From: an uncultured Bacteroides sp.
GTDB lineage: Bacteria; Bacteroidota; Bacteroidia; Bacteroidales; Bacteroidaceae
Length of the DNA stretch: 5,911 bases
Assembly: GCA_902472795.1 (NCBI GenBank)
Contig: CABROZ010000125.1
Location: 1 to 5,911, forward strand
Reading direction: 5' to 3'
Shown one piece after another: positions 5,523-5,911 of this stretch. The notes beneath the pieces were generated by a model. The model was not told where the DNA came from. It searched no databases and saw only the letters and a program-made list of their open reading frames with translations. Position 1 is the stretch's first letter; each line of letters opens with the position of its first letter. The position numbers and the translations under genes are program-made.

Positions 5523-5911
5523 CAGTTTGAAGAAAAAAAAGATATTTTTCTTTAGAATCGTAAGGAAAGCAAACGAAAAACTCTCCTTTTATCATGAAAG
5601 CAGAGCCGATGGCAGAACTTCAGAGCAGCATTCCCCCGGCTTTGCAGGGAAAAACTGTGGGGTTTGCCCGACTATTGCCCCGCATTTGAGAGACAAACGC
5701 GAGGCGTTTTGCCAACAGACGCGAGGCATTTTGCCGACAAACACGACGAAGTTCCTGACCACCCACGCCTTCCACCATCTCAGGCCCCTTTCCACAGCAA
5801 CATTTACCACGACCGGACAAAAGGGAAAGGGGCGTTGTCGTCGTCGTCATTCGTTGCCCTGTTATAACAACATTATCTTTTTCTTTTTTTCTTTCTTTCT
5901 TTATATATATA
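5523..5911. other. Gene-free upstream region
   Basis: I see no convincing gene here. It holds, from the promoter outward: an A/T-rich stretch (5523-5590), the 22-bp periodic repeat (5637-5768), a perfect 10-bp inverted repeat (5784-5793 with 5824-5833, 30-nt loop), a GTC-triplet run (about 5836-5848), and a polypyrimidine tract ending in TATATATATA (5877-5911). Minus-strand frames of 72 and 76 codons (5592-5810, 5620-5850) overlap the repeat, have Cys/Gly-rich unlike-protein compositions and overlap each other, so I do not call them. Confidence 0.6.
5637..5768. repeat. Degenerate 22-bp periodic repeat upstream of the operon
   Basis: Six successive 22-bp steps share a TTTTGCC...ACaaacgCGA pattern. 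The two central units, 5703-5724 and 5725-5746, agree at 18 of 22 positions. The unit at 5681-5702 agrees with 5703-5724 at 14 of 22, and the outer units (5637-5658, 5659-5680, 5747-5768) agree with a neighbouring unit at about 11 of 22. Similarity thus falls off from the centre. Units are directly adjacent, without spacers. Counts are by hand alignment. Confidence 0.6.

Noticed and set aside
5530..5552. 8-bp inverted repeat (AAGAAAAA / TTTTTCTT) as a terminator
   Set aside because: The stem has one G-C pair per arm and is otherwise A-T only, so it would be weak; it is more likely chance in an A/T-rich tract upstream of the promoter.
5637..5768. CRISPR array
   Set aside because: The 22-bp units are directly adjacent with no unique spacers, and units diverge strongly from one another.
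5592..5850. Small minus-strand genes of 72 and 76 codons
   Set aside because: They overlap each other in different frames, cover the 22-bp repeat and have unusual Cys/Gly/Arg-rich composition without any recognisable motif.
5860..5869. Palindrome TGTTATAACA as an operator
   Set aside because: It is a single short A/T-rich palindrome over 300 bp from the ilv promoter, with no second copy noticed and no known regulator site it clearly matches.

Overview
This window carries the 5' part of a branched-chain amino acid (isoleucine/valine/leucine) operon, read entirely on the minus strand. The organism is most likely a Bacteroidales bacterium (Bacteroides or a close relative; I cannot name the genus). 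The grounds are a -7/-33 promoter of the Bacteroidota type (TAnnTTTG with an upstream TTG box), almost no Shine-Dalgarno sequences, GC-rich genes separated by AT-rich spacers, and an acyl-ACP thioesterase inside the ilv operon, an arrangement I recall from Bacteroides.

Layout in the direction of transcription (right to left). 5911-5523 is a gene-free stretch with a degenerate 22-bp periodic repeat and a 10-bp inverted repeat. 5522-5492 is the promoter. 5442-5368 encodes a 24-residue leader peptide in which 11 residues are Ile, Leu or Val. 5371-5293 holds mutually exclusive antiterminator and terminator hairpins, so this is a classical ribosome-mediated attenuator. Then come ilvD (5270-3468), ilvB (3385-1691), ilvN (1558-995) and an acyl-ACP thioesterase (857-120). 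ilvC would be expected next, beyond position 1, but is not in the window.

Together the genes encode acetohydroxyacid synthase (IlvB catalytic, IlvN valine-sensing) and dihydroxyacid dehydratase (IlvD), which act before and after the missing IlvC step. Control appears two-layered: transcriptional attenuation by charged branched-chain tRNAs, and feedback inhibition through the ACT domain of IlvN. The thioesterase links the operon to fatty acid synthesis. Since Bacteroides lipids are rich in iso/anteiso branched chains made from the same 2-keto acids, co-regulation is plausible, but this is inference.

The least explained structure is in the spacers. All four gaps after genes (after ilvD, ilvB, ilvN and the thioesterase) are filled with degenerate short-period repeats (7 or 8 bp) that run in one orientation for half the gap and in the inverted orientation for the other half. 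Each spacer can therefore fold into a long RNA hairpin starting at or close after the stop codon. The unit sequences differ between spacers but the architecture is the same.
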